Shown here: piece after piece, positions 24,035 to 35,457 of the stretch
Layout of the letters: each line of letters starts with the position of its first letter
How positions within the stretch are numbered: the first letter of the stretch is position 1
Assembly: GCF_008831285.2 (NCBI RefSeq)
Contig: NC_045139.1
Span: 14,924,354 to 14,988,353, forward strand
DNA from: Nymphaea colorata
Taxonomy: Eukaryota > Streptophyta > Magnoliopsida > Nymphaeales > Nymphaeaceae
Direction of reading: 5' to 3'
Length of the DNA stretch: 64,000 bases
The notes under the pieces: model-generated
Database searches by the model: none
Seen by the model: the letters and a program-made list of their open reading frames with translations, nothing else
What the model was told of the DNA's origin: nothing
Position numbers and translations under genes: made by a program

Positions 24035-27000
24035 ATGGCCCTCGAGGCTGCCATATCCGTCGGAGGATTCCCTTCGGCGTCGCCGCGCCTTCTTCCCTCT
24101 CCGGCCGCTCCTCGTCAATCCGGCGTCAAGGTTGGGTTCTCGCGGTGGAACAATGCCAACGCCGAGCCCTACGTCCTCCGCCACCGCTCTCAGCAGGCCA
24201 TCGAGGAGGAGCGCCGCCTTGCCAAGAAAGACGAGCTGGCAGCGAAGATCGTTGCCGACGTTTCCGAGGCTGGAACCGACCCCGCCGCATCCGGTAGCCG
24301 TCCTCTCTTCCGCTCAGCTGGAACCCCCTCCTCCCCTTCCCGCCCTTCCATTCCCGGAAAGAAATCCAAGTACTCCAAAGGCCCCAACTCTAAATCCCAT
24401 CCCGCCTTCCGACGGATGCGGCCGCCTCGTGTCCCCAGGGCCCCCGACGAAGCGGAGGCGGATGTGGGCGTCTCGGTTAAAGAAGGCGGTGTTTCCTACC
24501 GGCTTCCCGACGCCCCCTTCGAGTTCCAGTACAGTTACACAGAGGCTCCCAAAGTGAAGCCTCTGGCCCTCCGCGAGCCGCTTTTCGTGCCGTTCGGGCC
24601 TACAACGATGCCGCGGCCGTGGACCGGGAGGGCGCCGATGCCGCCTAGCAAGAAGAAGCTACCTGAATTCGACTCGTTCAAGCTGCCGCCACCTCACAAA
24701 AAGGGGGTGAAGCCGGTACAAGCACCCGGACCTTTCCTGCCGGGGACAGGGCCTATGTACGTTCAATCTAGAGAGGAGATCCTTGGGGAGCAATTAACGC
24801 ATGATGAGATCAAGTTGCTAGTTCAGGGTTGTCTTAAGGCGAGGAGGCAACTCCATATTGGTGGGCGTTTATTTCTGCTGATTTCCTTAATCTCTTCTTC
24901 TCAAAAGCAAGGAAAAGAAGGCTCCGGAATGTCTTTTTCTCCTTTTCATTTTGATGGTCATGAATGTGTTCTTGTTGATTCTCCAAAGCTTACGTGGTTG
25001 ACACCATTGAGAGAGATTTTGTTCTAATCTTTCTTTACATTAGTTTCTCCTGTTGATAGTATTACACTGATGAAATGGATGCATGGCAATCCTTTGTTGT
25101 GTGATTGTTTACTTTTGCTTTTTGACTAAGACTGTGTTGGATTGCTTGGTTTTGTTTTGATAGAGTAACTTGTTTTGAGTTCCAAGTGAATTTTTCTTTT
25201 TCACTAAAGTCTAGTACATTGGATGGGTTTTAATGATAGGCAGGGATGGATTGACTCACAACATGCTGGAAAACATCCATGCTCATTGGAAACGTCGAAG
25301 AGTCTGCAAGATAAAATGCTTAGGGGTGTGTACAGTTGATATGGACAATGTCCGTCAGCAGCTAGAGGTAAGCTACCCTACTTTATACTGTCTGTTCCGT
25401 TATAGACTGGAATTATGTTCGACCGCCTCCGAGGGTTTTTGTTAGATACTATTTGCAAAAACTTCCCATGCATCAATATGGTTGGCTTCTAGGTGCAATT
25501 CTAATCAGCTGCCTTGATAGCAGAACACACCCATAAATGGTTTTCTCATGTTAAAAAACTGTTGAAAAGCTGTAGTTTAGAAACCATTTTTAATAGGGAG
25601 GTATATGCTGCAACGAGCTATAACAACCTTCACAAAATGGTCCTTAACTAAACCATCCTGATCCCAAACAAGGACGTTTTCTTGTGCAACTCTTTTTCCA
25701 TTGTAATATAAGAGGAAGTTCACTGTAACAGTTATCCTTTCCAATTTTTTCTTATTGTTTTTTGTCCTCTCATATACTACTCTGCTTTCTGCAGGAGAAA
25801 ACAGGTGGTAAAGTAATCTACAGTAGAGGAGGAGTTGTATTTCTGTTTCGTGGCAGGAACTATAATTATAGGACGCGCCCTAGGTTTCCTTTGATGCTTT
25901 GGAAGCCTGTAACGCCAGTATATCCAAAGCTAATTCCACGTGTTCCTGAAGGGTTGACATTGGAAGAGGTGACAGATATGCGGAAGAGGGGACGCACTGT
26001 GCCTCCTATATCCAAGCTAGGTATGAACTTCCACATTCAACTTCCGATGCATTTTACTTCCATCGGTCTGTTATGTACCTTGTCATTTATGTGTGTTTAG
26101 TTGTGTACTTCTGTAAAATTTGAGAATTCTGTCTTCCCTTGACGAACATCGATAGTGGGGTTGATCAGATTTACTCGTGCAATAAGCATGTAGTCTTTTT
26201 CAGCTGAATTGGTTCTGTAGAGTTGTTGCTTCATTTAAGCATGAACTGGTGCATTGAGGAGAGCTAGTGTTTCTGATTAGGATTATTGATGCATTGACTG
26301 TTGACGACTCTATTAACCAGGGTTCTTTGGCAGCTAAAAATGGATTTTATGGGAACCTTGTGAAGCTTGTGAGAGAAGCATTTGAAGTGTGTGAGTTGGT
26401 GCGCATAAACTGTGAGGGAATGAACGCAAGTGACTACAAGAAAATCGGTGGAAAGCTAAAGGTTTAGTTACTTTTTGCTGCACTTGTGTTCATTTCGAGT
26501 CTCGTTGTCAAAACTTAGTCTGAAATTCCAAACTGTGACGTGCAGGATCTTGTTCCTTGTGTGCTAATCTCATTCGAAAATGAGCACATTCTAATGTGGA
26601 GAGGAAAGGATTGGAAATCATCTTTACCAAAACTAGAGACAAGTACTAAAGAAGTTACAGAGAGTCTAGGTGACAACTTGGCTGGTCAACTTGAACATGC
26701 ATCGCTTTCTGAACATTCATCATCTCAGTTGAGCACAATCGAGTACTCAAATACGGTTACAGTTGCAGGCACCATTGGTTTGGTTGGTGTTGGAAATAAC
26801 TCTTTGTCTGATGATCTGGAAGAAAATAATATAGGAGAAAAACAAATTTCAGAAGAAAACGGTGAGCCATTTATAGCAACTGAACTAAAAAGTGCTTCAA
26901 CTGGACTGGAGGAGTCCGTGGCTGCCTCAGACAGCTTGGTGAGCGCCGATGGATCGATACCCACGTCAGAGAACCTCATCAGCAGCAATGGTTCAATACC

Positions 27001-27451
27001 AAGTGCTATCGACAGTGATGCTGATGCCAGCGACAATGAGTCATCAGCATCCCATTCAGGCAGCCTGATTACTGAAGGTGCTGAGGTTAAAGTGGATGCT
27101 GCTAGCCGACGAGTTGTGGAAAGATTTTTGCAACTGCGCCAGCAGGCGTTAGAGAGTGGAGTGGCCTTGGTATTTGACGATGCGCCGGTGGATGCTAATA
27201 CCGTTTATGAGAGATCTGTCAATCTAGCTAAGACTGCTCCTCCGGGCCCTGCTTTTAAGATGGGGCAGAAGAAGCCGGTTCAGAAGGACGAGAAGCCGGG
27301 GAAGGAAGAGTTAGATCTGGATGTTCTGCAAATTCGTGACAAGAACAGTAGAAGAAGCTCTTCAGCCAAAAAGAAGAAGAAAGAACTGTCGACAAGTACA
27401 GTCCGGGGCAGGAGCTTGGGAGTAGATGAGCTTGCAAAATTATTGGCTTAG
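24035..27451 (+). CDS. CAF1: CRS2-associated factor (CAF1-like), chloroplast group II intron splicing, 737 aa
   Basis: Five exons join in frame: 24035-24860, 25240-25367, 25795-26020, 26334-26461 and 26546-27451. Residues 1 to about 60 are Ala/Ser/Pro-rich with few acidic residues, consistent with a plastid transit peptide. A conserved proline-rich linker ([35 protein letters not shown]) precedes two CRM RNA-binding domains: about 254-350 ([40 protein letters not shown]) and about 394-460 ([39 protein letters not shown]). The remaining ~280 residues are acidic and Ser-rich, ending with a Lys-rich segment. CAF proteins act with the peptidyl-tRNA-hydrolase-like protein CRS2 in the chloroplast stroma to splice subsets of group II introns. 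The long C-terminal extension favours CAF1 over CAF2, but the paralog choice is uncertain. Exon 1 is markedly GC-rich compared with later exons. Confidence 0.93.
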
Positions 27452-28107
27452 TAAATGTGAATTGAATCCTTCACGAAATTCCGGTTTCATTTTGTAAAGA
27501 TACATTTTGCCACTGCGAACTCTCACAATAAGTTAGCCCCGAAACATGTGGCTACCGCCTGTAAAGTGTTTTTCGGGTAAAATTGCAAAGGTCGCCCTCC
27601 ATACCGCTATTACGATGGCCGGCATTTATCGATTCAAACTATCTAGGTTGTAATATGAGTCGCTTATCGGTTATCACCGATATTCATTTACATCTCAAAA
27701 TTTCTATGATAACTTTCAAGAGAAAATATGGGTTTGCGTAGAATATGAAGAGGGGGAACAGAGGCTGATGAAACTCCTCTACTAATTATCGCCAGTGGGA
27801 GAACAAAAGAAGAGATATAAACGAGATCCCGAAAAGAGGGGCCAAAAAGGAAGGATATATTAGCTCTTGTTATTGTTGCCCTCATTATTAATGGCAAACC
27901 TTTTTGAGGCAGACGGCGAATAAGGGCTACTCGATGATAGCTTTCAGTAATCAACTGGCATAAAATCTTTACAATAATATTTATGACATCCTCACACAAT
28001 TGCGTGTGACAAAATAAAAAAACATGGAAATTTTTTCTGTCGGGAAAAAGAAAAGCCAAGTATGGACATCCAACCTTCTCAATGACCAATTTAACAGTAA
28101 TGACAGA
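27452..28107. other. Convergent 3' region between the CAF and sugar transporter genes
   Basis: These 656 bp separate the stop codons of two convergent genes and should hold both 3' UTRs. No open frame, inverted repeat or RNA gene stands out. Confidence 0.5.
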
Positions 28108-30808
28108 CTAAACTGGCTGCTTTTTGGTGTCAGACGAGAGCACGATTCTTTTCCAGAACCAATGGTTCTCCCATAGCGCACTCATCTCCTCTATAGGAAC
28201 TTGTTTGGTTTCAGGCAGCAGGAAGAAGATGAAGAGACTCATGATGATGATTAAGCAAGCAAAGAGCAGGAAAACGCCGTATTTGAGGTGGCACAGGGAA
28301 GCAAGAAAGCATTGCGCGATCGCTGCTGTGAAGAAGAGGTTGACACAGACGACGATGCTCTGTCCTGCAGACCTTGTCTCTAAAGGGAAGATCTCACTAG
28401 GCACCAGCCAGCCGAGAGGACCCCATGACCAGCCATAAGCGGCCACGAATAAGCATGTCATGATCACGAGAGGTAAACCGTATGATTTTGGGAGTGGCTC
28501 GTTGTGGCCAAACTTCAGTCCAAGGAGGGTTGCAATGACCACCTGCAACAGTAAGTCCAATAGTTCATACAGTTGCAGCCCAAAAAATCTGGAAGTTCAG
28601 ATATCAAAACCATTTAAATAATGGAATGAGAACAATCATGGATAGGTTACCATGGAAATTATCATCTGGGTACCAGCCTCCATGAATAGAAACCTTCTTC
28701 CCTTCCTGTCCACAAGCACCATACCGACCACAGTAGCAGCAACCAGGACAGCGCTGGTTATAATGGAGGAATACAAAGAAGCGCTGGAACCAAAGCCCAA
28801 GCTCTGGAACATCACCGGAGAGTAGAAGAGAATTGAATTCATGCCGGAGAGCTGCTGGAATGCAGGGATCCCGAGTGCACCGATGACTAACTGGGGTCTG
28901 TTCTTCGGCTTGAGCAAGTTGCGGAAGGGATGTTTGATTGCCCGTGCCGCCTCGCTAGCTTCAACAAGGTCGTCAAACTCTGCACTTATGTTATTGGTTC
29001 CTCTAACCCTCCTTAGAACGTCCTTAGCTTCCTCAATTCTTCCTTGTTCCACTAAACTGTTTGGAGTTTCCGGGAGGAAGCATCCTCCCACAAACATCAG
29101 AGTTGCTGGGACTGTGGCCAGACCAACAGACAGTCTCCAACCCCACGGGTGAATCTTCTCCGTGTAGTAGTTGATCACATCTGCAACCAGTATCCCGAAG
29201 CAGGTGGTGAACTGGAACATCAGGTTCATTGCTCCTCGGATCTTGGCAGGTGCCATCTCAGAGAGGTAGAGAGGAACAGACTGTTAAAAAGAAAAACCAT
29301 TAATTCTTCCCGCGAAAAGAAATGGGCGGCCATAGAAAGTCCTGTTTGTACAGATTCCACTACTTACCTGATTTCCAAATCCAACACCAACTCCAAGAAG
29401 TATGCGACCGATGATCAACATGGCAACATTCACTGCTGCTGCGTTGATTATTGCACCTATGAAGAAACTCATTGCACCTATAATAATGCTTGCCCTTCTT
29501 CCCTTATTCCTGGTGATATAGGAGGCTCCGAAAGTGGAAACAAGGCCAGCAAAATACAGGGAAGAAGTGAAAAGCGTGAGGATTTGGTTGTCATATTTAC
29601 AGTAATCGGTTTCGTGGAGAGTGTGCTGCTTTCTCTCATACACTTTTGGGAAAAAGAGTATGAGGAATTCATCCATAGAAGTTACTCCACCTGAAAGGTT
29701 CATAGAGCAAGTTTGGAATAAAGATGGAATCATGGAACAGAGACAACCACAAACAGGGAAACAGAAAGGCAAATTATTGTGACATCCTGTTCATATAGAG
29801 CGTCTCATGTGAATGGTGTTGGGATGTTCAGAACTGGATGGTTGTCAAAAGTTAATGTAAATATCTGGCTACCATCATTAAAAAGGATAAAGTAACCATG
29901 GCCATGCTGCTGGAAAAGGTTGAATAACTCATGGAATAAATGAAAACTGCCTTTTGAGCGTTTCATTATAATGAAAGGAAGTTAATTTCATGACTTGAGA
30001 GGGCACTTTACGCAAGAAATGTTATTGGTAGATGAGGTAGAAGACAAAAACGCGCGTCAAAAAGTCTAAAACCAAACACAATATTTTAAAATTTCAATCC
30101 AATTTACTAAAGATGAGGTCGCCGACGCAATTAAAACTAGACCAGCCAAAGTCAAGGTGTGCTTCTTTCGTCCCCGTGTTCAGAGATGCAGGTAGAGAAA
30201 CTGAAATGTGAAATTTTCCAATACCAAATCCTCGAAACACACACATTCACAGAGAGAGAGAGAGAGAGAGAGAAAGGGAGATAGAGAACCAGTATAAACA
30301 AGGAATAGAAACGACCTGATCCCCTTAAAAACAGCTAGTAAGTGCAAATTTTCATGAAAGCGAACGAAAACAACCAGATCATTGCATGAATCCCATCTAC
30401 TCTAAAACAGCAAAAGCGTGCAAATTTTCACGAAAACAGAACACCATGAGCCAATCTCATCAATAAGATCCAACTCGTCTTGTCAAGATCTCCCTTGGCA
30501 TCAAAGATTTTAAGAAACCAGATCAACCAATATCAGTCAATCTCCACAGCTGCCCACAAGAGCAGCAAAAGATGGATGCCAAGGGAAAACATGGGAAGCG
30601 CACCAACTAGAACAAGTTGGAGAGATGAAAGAACATGAAAGATAAAGAACAAGAAAGGAGAAGACCTACCAGAAACTCCGAGATCATAACCAAACAGTGA
30701 TCCACCCAAAGCAGCCACCATACAGGCGAAAACCACATACATGGTGACCCTCCCCTCGTAAAGCTCCGCTCTTCCCTGTTTCCCATCAACCATGAAACCC
30801 CCTGCCAT
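28108..30808 (-). CDS. STP-family monosaccharide/H+ symporter (STP7/STP14-like), 508 aa
   Basis: Four minus-strand exons join in frame: 30670-30808, 29368-29690, 28651-29280 and 28108-28542, giving 508 residues, the usual STP length. It is a 12-helix major facilitator sugar porter of the plasma membrane that takes up hexoses with protons. Signatures in order: FGYDLGVSGGVTSMDEFL in helix 1; a lid region with DYCKYDNQ; RNKGRRAS after helix 2; GRILLGVGVGFGNQ and PLYLSEMAP; PETPNSLVEQG before the central loop; QQLSGMNSILFYSP in helix 7; VDRKGRRFLF; GWSWGPLGWLVPSEIFPLE; and PETKQVPIEEM at the end. Cys residues in the lid (YCKYDN) and in SLCHLKYG match the positions of the lid disulfide known from STP10. 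The start MAGGFMVDG is typical. Sequence feel is closest to STP7/STP14; the exact substrate (glucose, galactose, arabinose or xylose) cannot be read from the sequence. Confidence 0.95.
30251..30272. repeat. (AG)11 microsatellite in sugar transporter intron 1
   Basis: A perfect AG run lies in the 979-bp first intron (29691-30669) of the STP gene. It is a likely polymorphic marker and nothing more is visible. Confidence 0.9.
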
Positions 30809-33060
30809 TGCTCAAGGTTCTTCTCTTCACGACCTTTTCCTCTTCCTTTCCAACAGCCTCCTATTTGATACAAACACCTTTCAAGTTTCACCTTTCCAGA
30901 CAGACGACTCTCAGAGATGGGAACAGTCTGTACTGCCAAGGGAAACATACAATTTCTATTCTGTCAGGATTAACAAAGTAACATCATACCGAATACATGA
31001 CAGAGAGAGTCAATGCTACACCTAGAGTCAACAGGTAGGGTCACGTGATGGAGGTGCTTGAACAAGAAACGATGCATAAAAGGCAAAGAAAAAAGAGACG
31101 CTGTACGTGTTCATAAGATGCTTTACCTGTTCAGAATTTTTGGAACAGAGTCATTCACAGGGACCCAGGGGAGGAGTTTGAGCTCCCAAATGCAGAGAGA
31201 GAGAAAGAGAGAGAGGAAAGGACCGTTTTAATACCGATCTCACAAGATTCATAGAGAGAAAGAGAGAGGAAAGGACCGTTTTAATACCAATTTCACAAGA
31301 TTCATAGGGAGAGAGAGACAGAGGGGTTATCCACAATCTTGGAAAAGATTAGGATAGAGATGACCGGATGTGATCTGTTACCCAGGGTCCACCGTTTTTG
31401 CTGAGAGCAGCATTTGTTGGCCTTCATGGGCTAATAATACCAGGTTGGTTGTCAAAAATACCACATATGTCAAAGCGTCCTATGTGAAGTAGTAGTTCTG
31501 AGTTAGTCCAGTTGAAGCTGCTTCAAGCGACCGGAATAGCCATCCCCAAATCACCATCTTCTCAACAACCATTCTCTTCTCTTTATTAGTAAAGTATATA
31601 GCCAGCCCAGCTGGATCAGTCGATCTTGATCTGGCACCGAAAATCGAGGAAGTGGGTTCAATATTCTGACTAAAAACAGTATGCCCAATACTGAGTCAGC
31701 CCTTGGTACAACACAGCTTTCCAATTCAAGAGCCGGGCTTGACCTGGCAGTGCAAGTCCGGGCTGGTGGCGTCGGTCCACAGGGCCTCAGGCGGTGTTCT
31801 GTTTATTGAAAAAGTCAAAAGCTCGAAGGTTGATGGAAAGATATAGATACTCCGGTAATTTCACAGTGGGTCGTAACCGTATAGCTAGATGGTAGGCTTG
31901 AGTTTTGCGGCAAGAAAAGCAGTTTTTTCTTTTGCGTTTCCATTTTTTTCTATACTTGGCCGGAGAGATAGTCCACATGTGCCATCCTCGATTAATGGAT
32001 CTCTTAAATGTGATGACCTGTTGAGATGAATTATCGTGGATTTGGATGAAGTTAAAAATGGGAACTCTTGGGCATTGTCTTATCCAAATCTCACTGAAGT
32101 CTTTCTTTATATATAATTTTTGTTCTCCTCTATCTTTCTCTCTCTCACACACACACATTTCCATAATTTTCCAGAATTGCCGTTTAAAGATGCTTCTGGG
32201 TTTATGGAATTGGAGTGCATTCTCATCAAATTCTTTGATGTGCAGTTTCAAGGTGGTTCTTTTTCTTTTTCTTGACTGAACAGTGCTGAAGAATATACAT
32301 CAAGATCCTGTTTGAACCGGAACCATTTGATTCTTCCTTTGGTACCTGGTAACTGATAAAAATCAGAATCTACTTTCACATATAAGCTTAGATGTGGAGC
32401 CTTTCAGCAAAAGAATAAGAAGTCATTATTCATTTTCCTGTTCTATCGGGAATCTAATATTCTGGTTCCTTATCGCCGAAGGACGTAGTACTTCCTGGAT
32501 TGAGCAGTATACTATCTGGCACATGCGAGCGCTGTGGGTCAATGGCCGTCAAACGGAAAACGTTTCAAACGGGAGCACTCATATGGAAATCCGTGGCACA
32601 AAGACTTTTCATCCCAAAGAATTTCATATCTACCCGGAAATCCAAATCACTATAGTTAATGTTGTTGTCTATCGACTGGCTGCTGAGACGCCGTATGGGG
32701 GACGATATGGCCCCGCCACACCTACAGTCGATATATATTAATAAAAAAACAGTTTAAATTTGTGAATTTATTGAGGCGATAAAAGCTGGGACCAGATGGA
32801 GATTGACAAAATATGTGATGGTCCAGGTGCATAGCCAGAAAATTTTGGCTAAAAAACACTAGTTATATGTTTTTAAATGTATAAGTTTTAATACGAAAAT
32901 AAACATTTATACGTAGACAATTGCCCACATCATGACACCTCACCTGCCTCTGGGTGTTGGATTGAGAAGATTGGAAGAGATGAATAAAGCTTTACTTGGC
33001 CAGTTGAATTGGTCGCATCATTAACTCATTCTGAGTTGTGAGTCTGGTTTCAGGCTACAA
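30809..33060. other. Sugar transporter promoter and intergenic region
   Basis: The first ~550 bp is the upstream region of the minus-strand STP gene and contains the 54-bp tandem duplication listed separately. From about 31.4 to 33.0 kb no gene is recognised. The longest frame, 32394-32741 (+), has no conserved motif or codon pattern. Phrases such as 'gagccgggcttgacctgg' near 31.73 kb look like repeat debris. Confidence 0.5.
31199..31306. repeat. Two-copy tandem repeat (about 54 bp) in the sugar transporter promoter
   Basis: Copy 1 (31199-31253) and copy 2 (31254-31306) share a GA-rich half, the core GGAAAGGACCGTTTTAATACC, and the tail CACAAGATTCATA. They differ by a few substitutions and a two-base indel. 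The pair lies about 390-500 bp upstream of the STP ATG on the minus strand, so it could duplicate a promoter or leader element. Confidence 0.88.
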
Positions 33061-33079
33061 ACTCTAGAGCAGGTAGGAG

Positions 33080-33930
33080 ACAGTGGACGACAGTGAAACC
33101 ATGGAAAGGGTCGTGAAGCTGGTCCAGCCTTGGCTGGCTTTGGGACCGCATTGGAAACAAGCTGGTAATATGGAAAGCGGGCAATGGTGAGAGAATAAGG
33201 TTCCGGTCGGACAGGCTCCGTCGGACGTTAGAAAGGAGGACTATGAATGAGTAACGCCTAACCTAAAGATCAATCTGTTGTAGGCGCAGGAGCCAGGAGA
33301 AGTATGCAGGGATAAAGAATCTGGTGCCAGCGGCTTTGTTAGACCTTCATAATCTGGCGCTCATGTTGTCCCCAGATCATTAAGCTGGATCTCCGATGAG
33401 GTTAAACGACTGAAAGCTAAGAAAATTTATGCAGAAAATAGAAGGACAAGACCTAAAAGAAGTAGGAAAAGCTAATATTTGGGGGAGCCAGTGCGCCAGC
33501 TTGATCTGGTTTTTCCTGTTCTTGGCTTGTGAAGAGAAATTGCTAGCTTGGGCATACAGCAAAAGAGGCCAGGGTATGCAGGAGAGCAGAAAACATATCA
33601 TTGTTGACTGTCACATAGCTGCAAATGTGGAGAACACTGTTGTGGAACTCTTTGGAAAGAAACGAGTTCCATGGCGTGAAATAAAAGTCGAATTTCTTCG
33701 ATGAAGGAAGTCGATGTTTGACCCCAAAAAATGGGTTTATAAGTGCTGGTCAGCAGCATTTCATATTATATGTTCTAGGAATAAACTCGTCCACGACAGT
33801 GGAGAGATCTATGGCAAGCAGTATCCCTCCACCGACACGAAAATGGGTGAGATTCAGTCAGTTATTAGTGCTGTCTGATTTCTCTGGCTCCTTTCTATGC
33901 CCCTTTCTTTCCGCCACAATTTGAGACGGA
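33080..33930 (+). mobile_element. Decayed LINE fragment (C-terminal part of ORF2)
   Basis: In the plus-strand frames one can read the end of a plant LINE ORF2. LVIWKAGNGERIRFRSDRL at 33162-33224 resembles the W-x-x-G-G/N-G-x-x-I-x-F-W/R-x-D block after the reverse transcriptase. A zf-RVT-like segment follows at 33480-33700, with WFFLFLACEEKLLAW, then KRG, then KHIIVDCHIAANVE and ELFG. A final W-rich tail at 33718-33870 contains KKWVYKCWSAAFHIICSRNK. Stops and frame changes separate these pieces, and the reverse transcriptase catalytic core is absent, so this is a 5'-truncated, inactive copy. No poly-A tail or target duplication was found. Confidence 0.62.
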
Positions 33931-35457
33931 AGACCAATTCCGTTAAACGGTTTTAGAGGTGACTGTGTTCACATCTACAAGTGAAATATGGTTTTGTTGG
34001 TGTATTGTCATCCTGCTCTTTTGTTCCGCTCTGTTTTTCTCCTGTAAATGTTCATTCATTGGCAATCAAAGGGAGGGGCCATTTCCGAGCAATCCTTGGG
34101 AATGAAGATTAACGAAATTGAGACAAGGAAAACATCCATTCCCTTTTCTCCCAATTCAACTAAGTCTGACTGTACGAATAACCCAGAAAACGAAAATATG
34201 CACATGGGCAGAACCAAGCATAACTCTGTGATCAAAGAGGACACTGATAGAGAATAATCTAAAAATGTTCACATGGACAGAAAAGCCAGGCAGAACCTCT
34301 GTTATCACGGAGAATCTTGATAGAGTGAATTCTCTATGTATGTAAAACCACTGGTTTTAAGAATTCTGCATCTATTCATTCAAAACATTAACAGCCCTGA
34401 ACTAATGTCTGTTTGATGGCCTAAAAGAAGTCATCTGCGAAGTACAACCAGCGATCATACACACGTGCACCCCCGAGTTTCAAACTGTTAAAATGAGAGG
34501 AAAAAACGATAGGCCCAGCTTTTGCTCATTGCTATGTACACCATGGAATCTACCAATTCTAAGGACATGGTGAATTCATCCAGGCAACCGAACCTCCCCT
34601 AAAAGAAGGAACTGACCATAATTTTGTCCTCGGTTTAACCAACCGTTGATCAACCTGGATAGGGGAGCAGACCTAGGCCTTCAACTTGAAAGCGAACAAG
34701 ATACTATTAACTATAGATGCACCTTTCACGTAATTCAACAGATGAAAAGCAGGTCAATCAAATCTGGTCCATCAGTGACTATTGAATCTTGGTAGGTCCA
34801 GACAAACAAGGTTAGACACAGTAAGTTCTTGAACCCAAACCAGGAAAGTGACAATCAGTCACAAGTCAGGATCAGTTCAGTCACTGATTCATGTCCTTTG
34901 CTTGACTGTCGTCAGCAGAAACAACAAACAACAAAGCACAGGTTCATACTCAACCAGGTAGGTCTAGAGCACGACAGAACCCAGTCAAATCCAAATTCAG
35001 AAACAGAGCAATTCATTCTTCAAGTTGAACAAGTATCGATCAGACCTGAGCTGCACCCATGGGTAACCTGTTTGAACCCCAGGTATTTTGGCTAATCTCT
35101 CCCAATGCGGAGCTACAAATCAACCATATTCAGACCTCGTGACAAGAGACAAATTGACGATATAACTCAATATACATGACTTGCTGCCTCCATTCTTATG
35201 TTACAAAACCACAACTACAATTTTTTTCCCCTTTCTCTATGAACTCCCTTTACCAATGCCTCCAAACAAACAACCCAAATGCACACATCACAAAACCCAG
35301 AGCGGCTGCATTTCAAATTTTCTATACCAGTTCAGAGGCCACAGTCAATTATTTGAAAAAGAATGCATACACTGTTCCGCTGTACCTTGCTCCATGCTAC
35401 CTCTCAGATGCCAATAAAACCAATAAAAACACTACTGAAGTGGGCGTGCAAGATGCT
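33931..35457. other. Intergenic region downstream of MTV1
   Basis: No gene is recognised. Two similar phrases ('cacatgggcagaaccaagcataac' at about 34201 and 'cacatggacagaaaagccaggcag' at about 34270) suggest a short degenerate local repeat. The part near 35.2-35.45 kb is probably the MTV1 3' UTR. Confidence 0.45.

Noticed and set aside
24035-27451. CAF2 instead of CAF1 for the CRM-domain gene
   Set aside because: The linker and long acidic C-terminal extension fit CAF1 better, though a tree would be needed to settle it.
32394-32741. 115-codon plus-strand frame
   Set aside because: No recognisable domain, no splice partners, and it lies in repeat-like DNA.
33429-33704. Separate small gene at 33.4-33.7 kb
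   Set aside because: Its translation fits the zinc-knuckle end of a LINE ORF2, with other LINE blocks on both sides.
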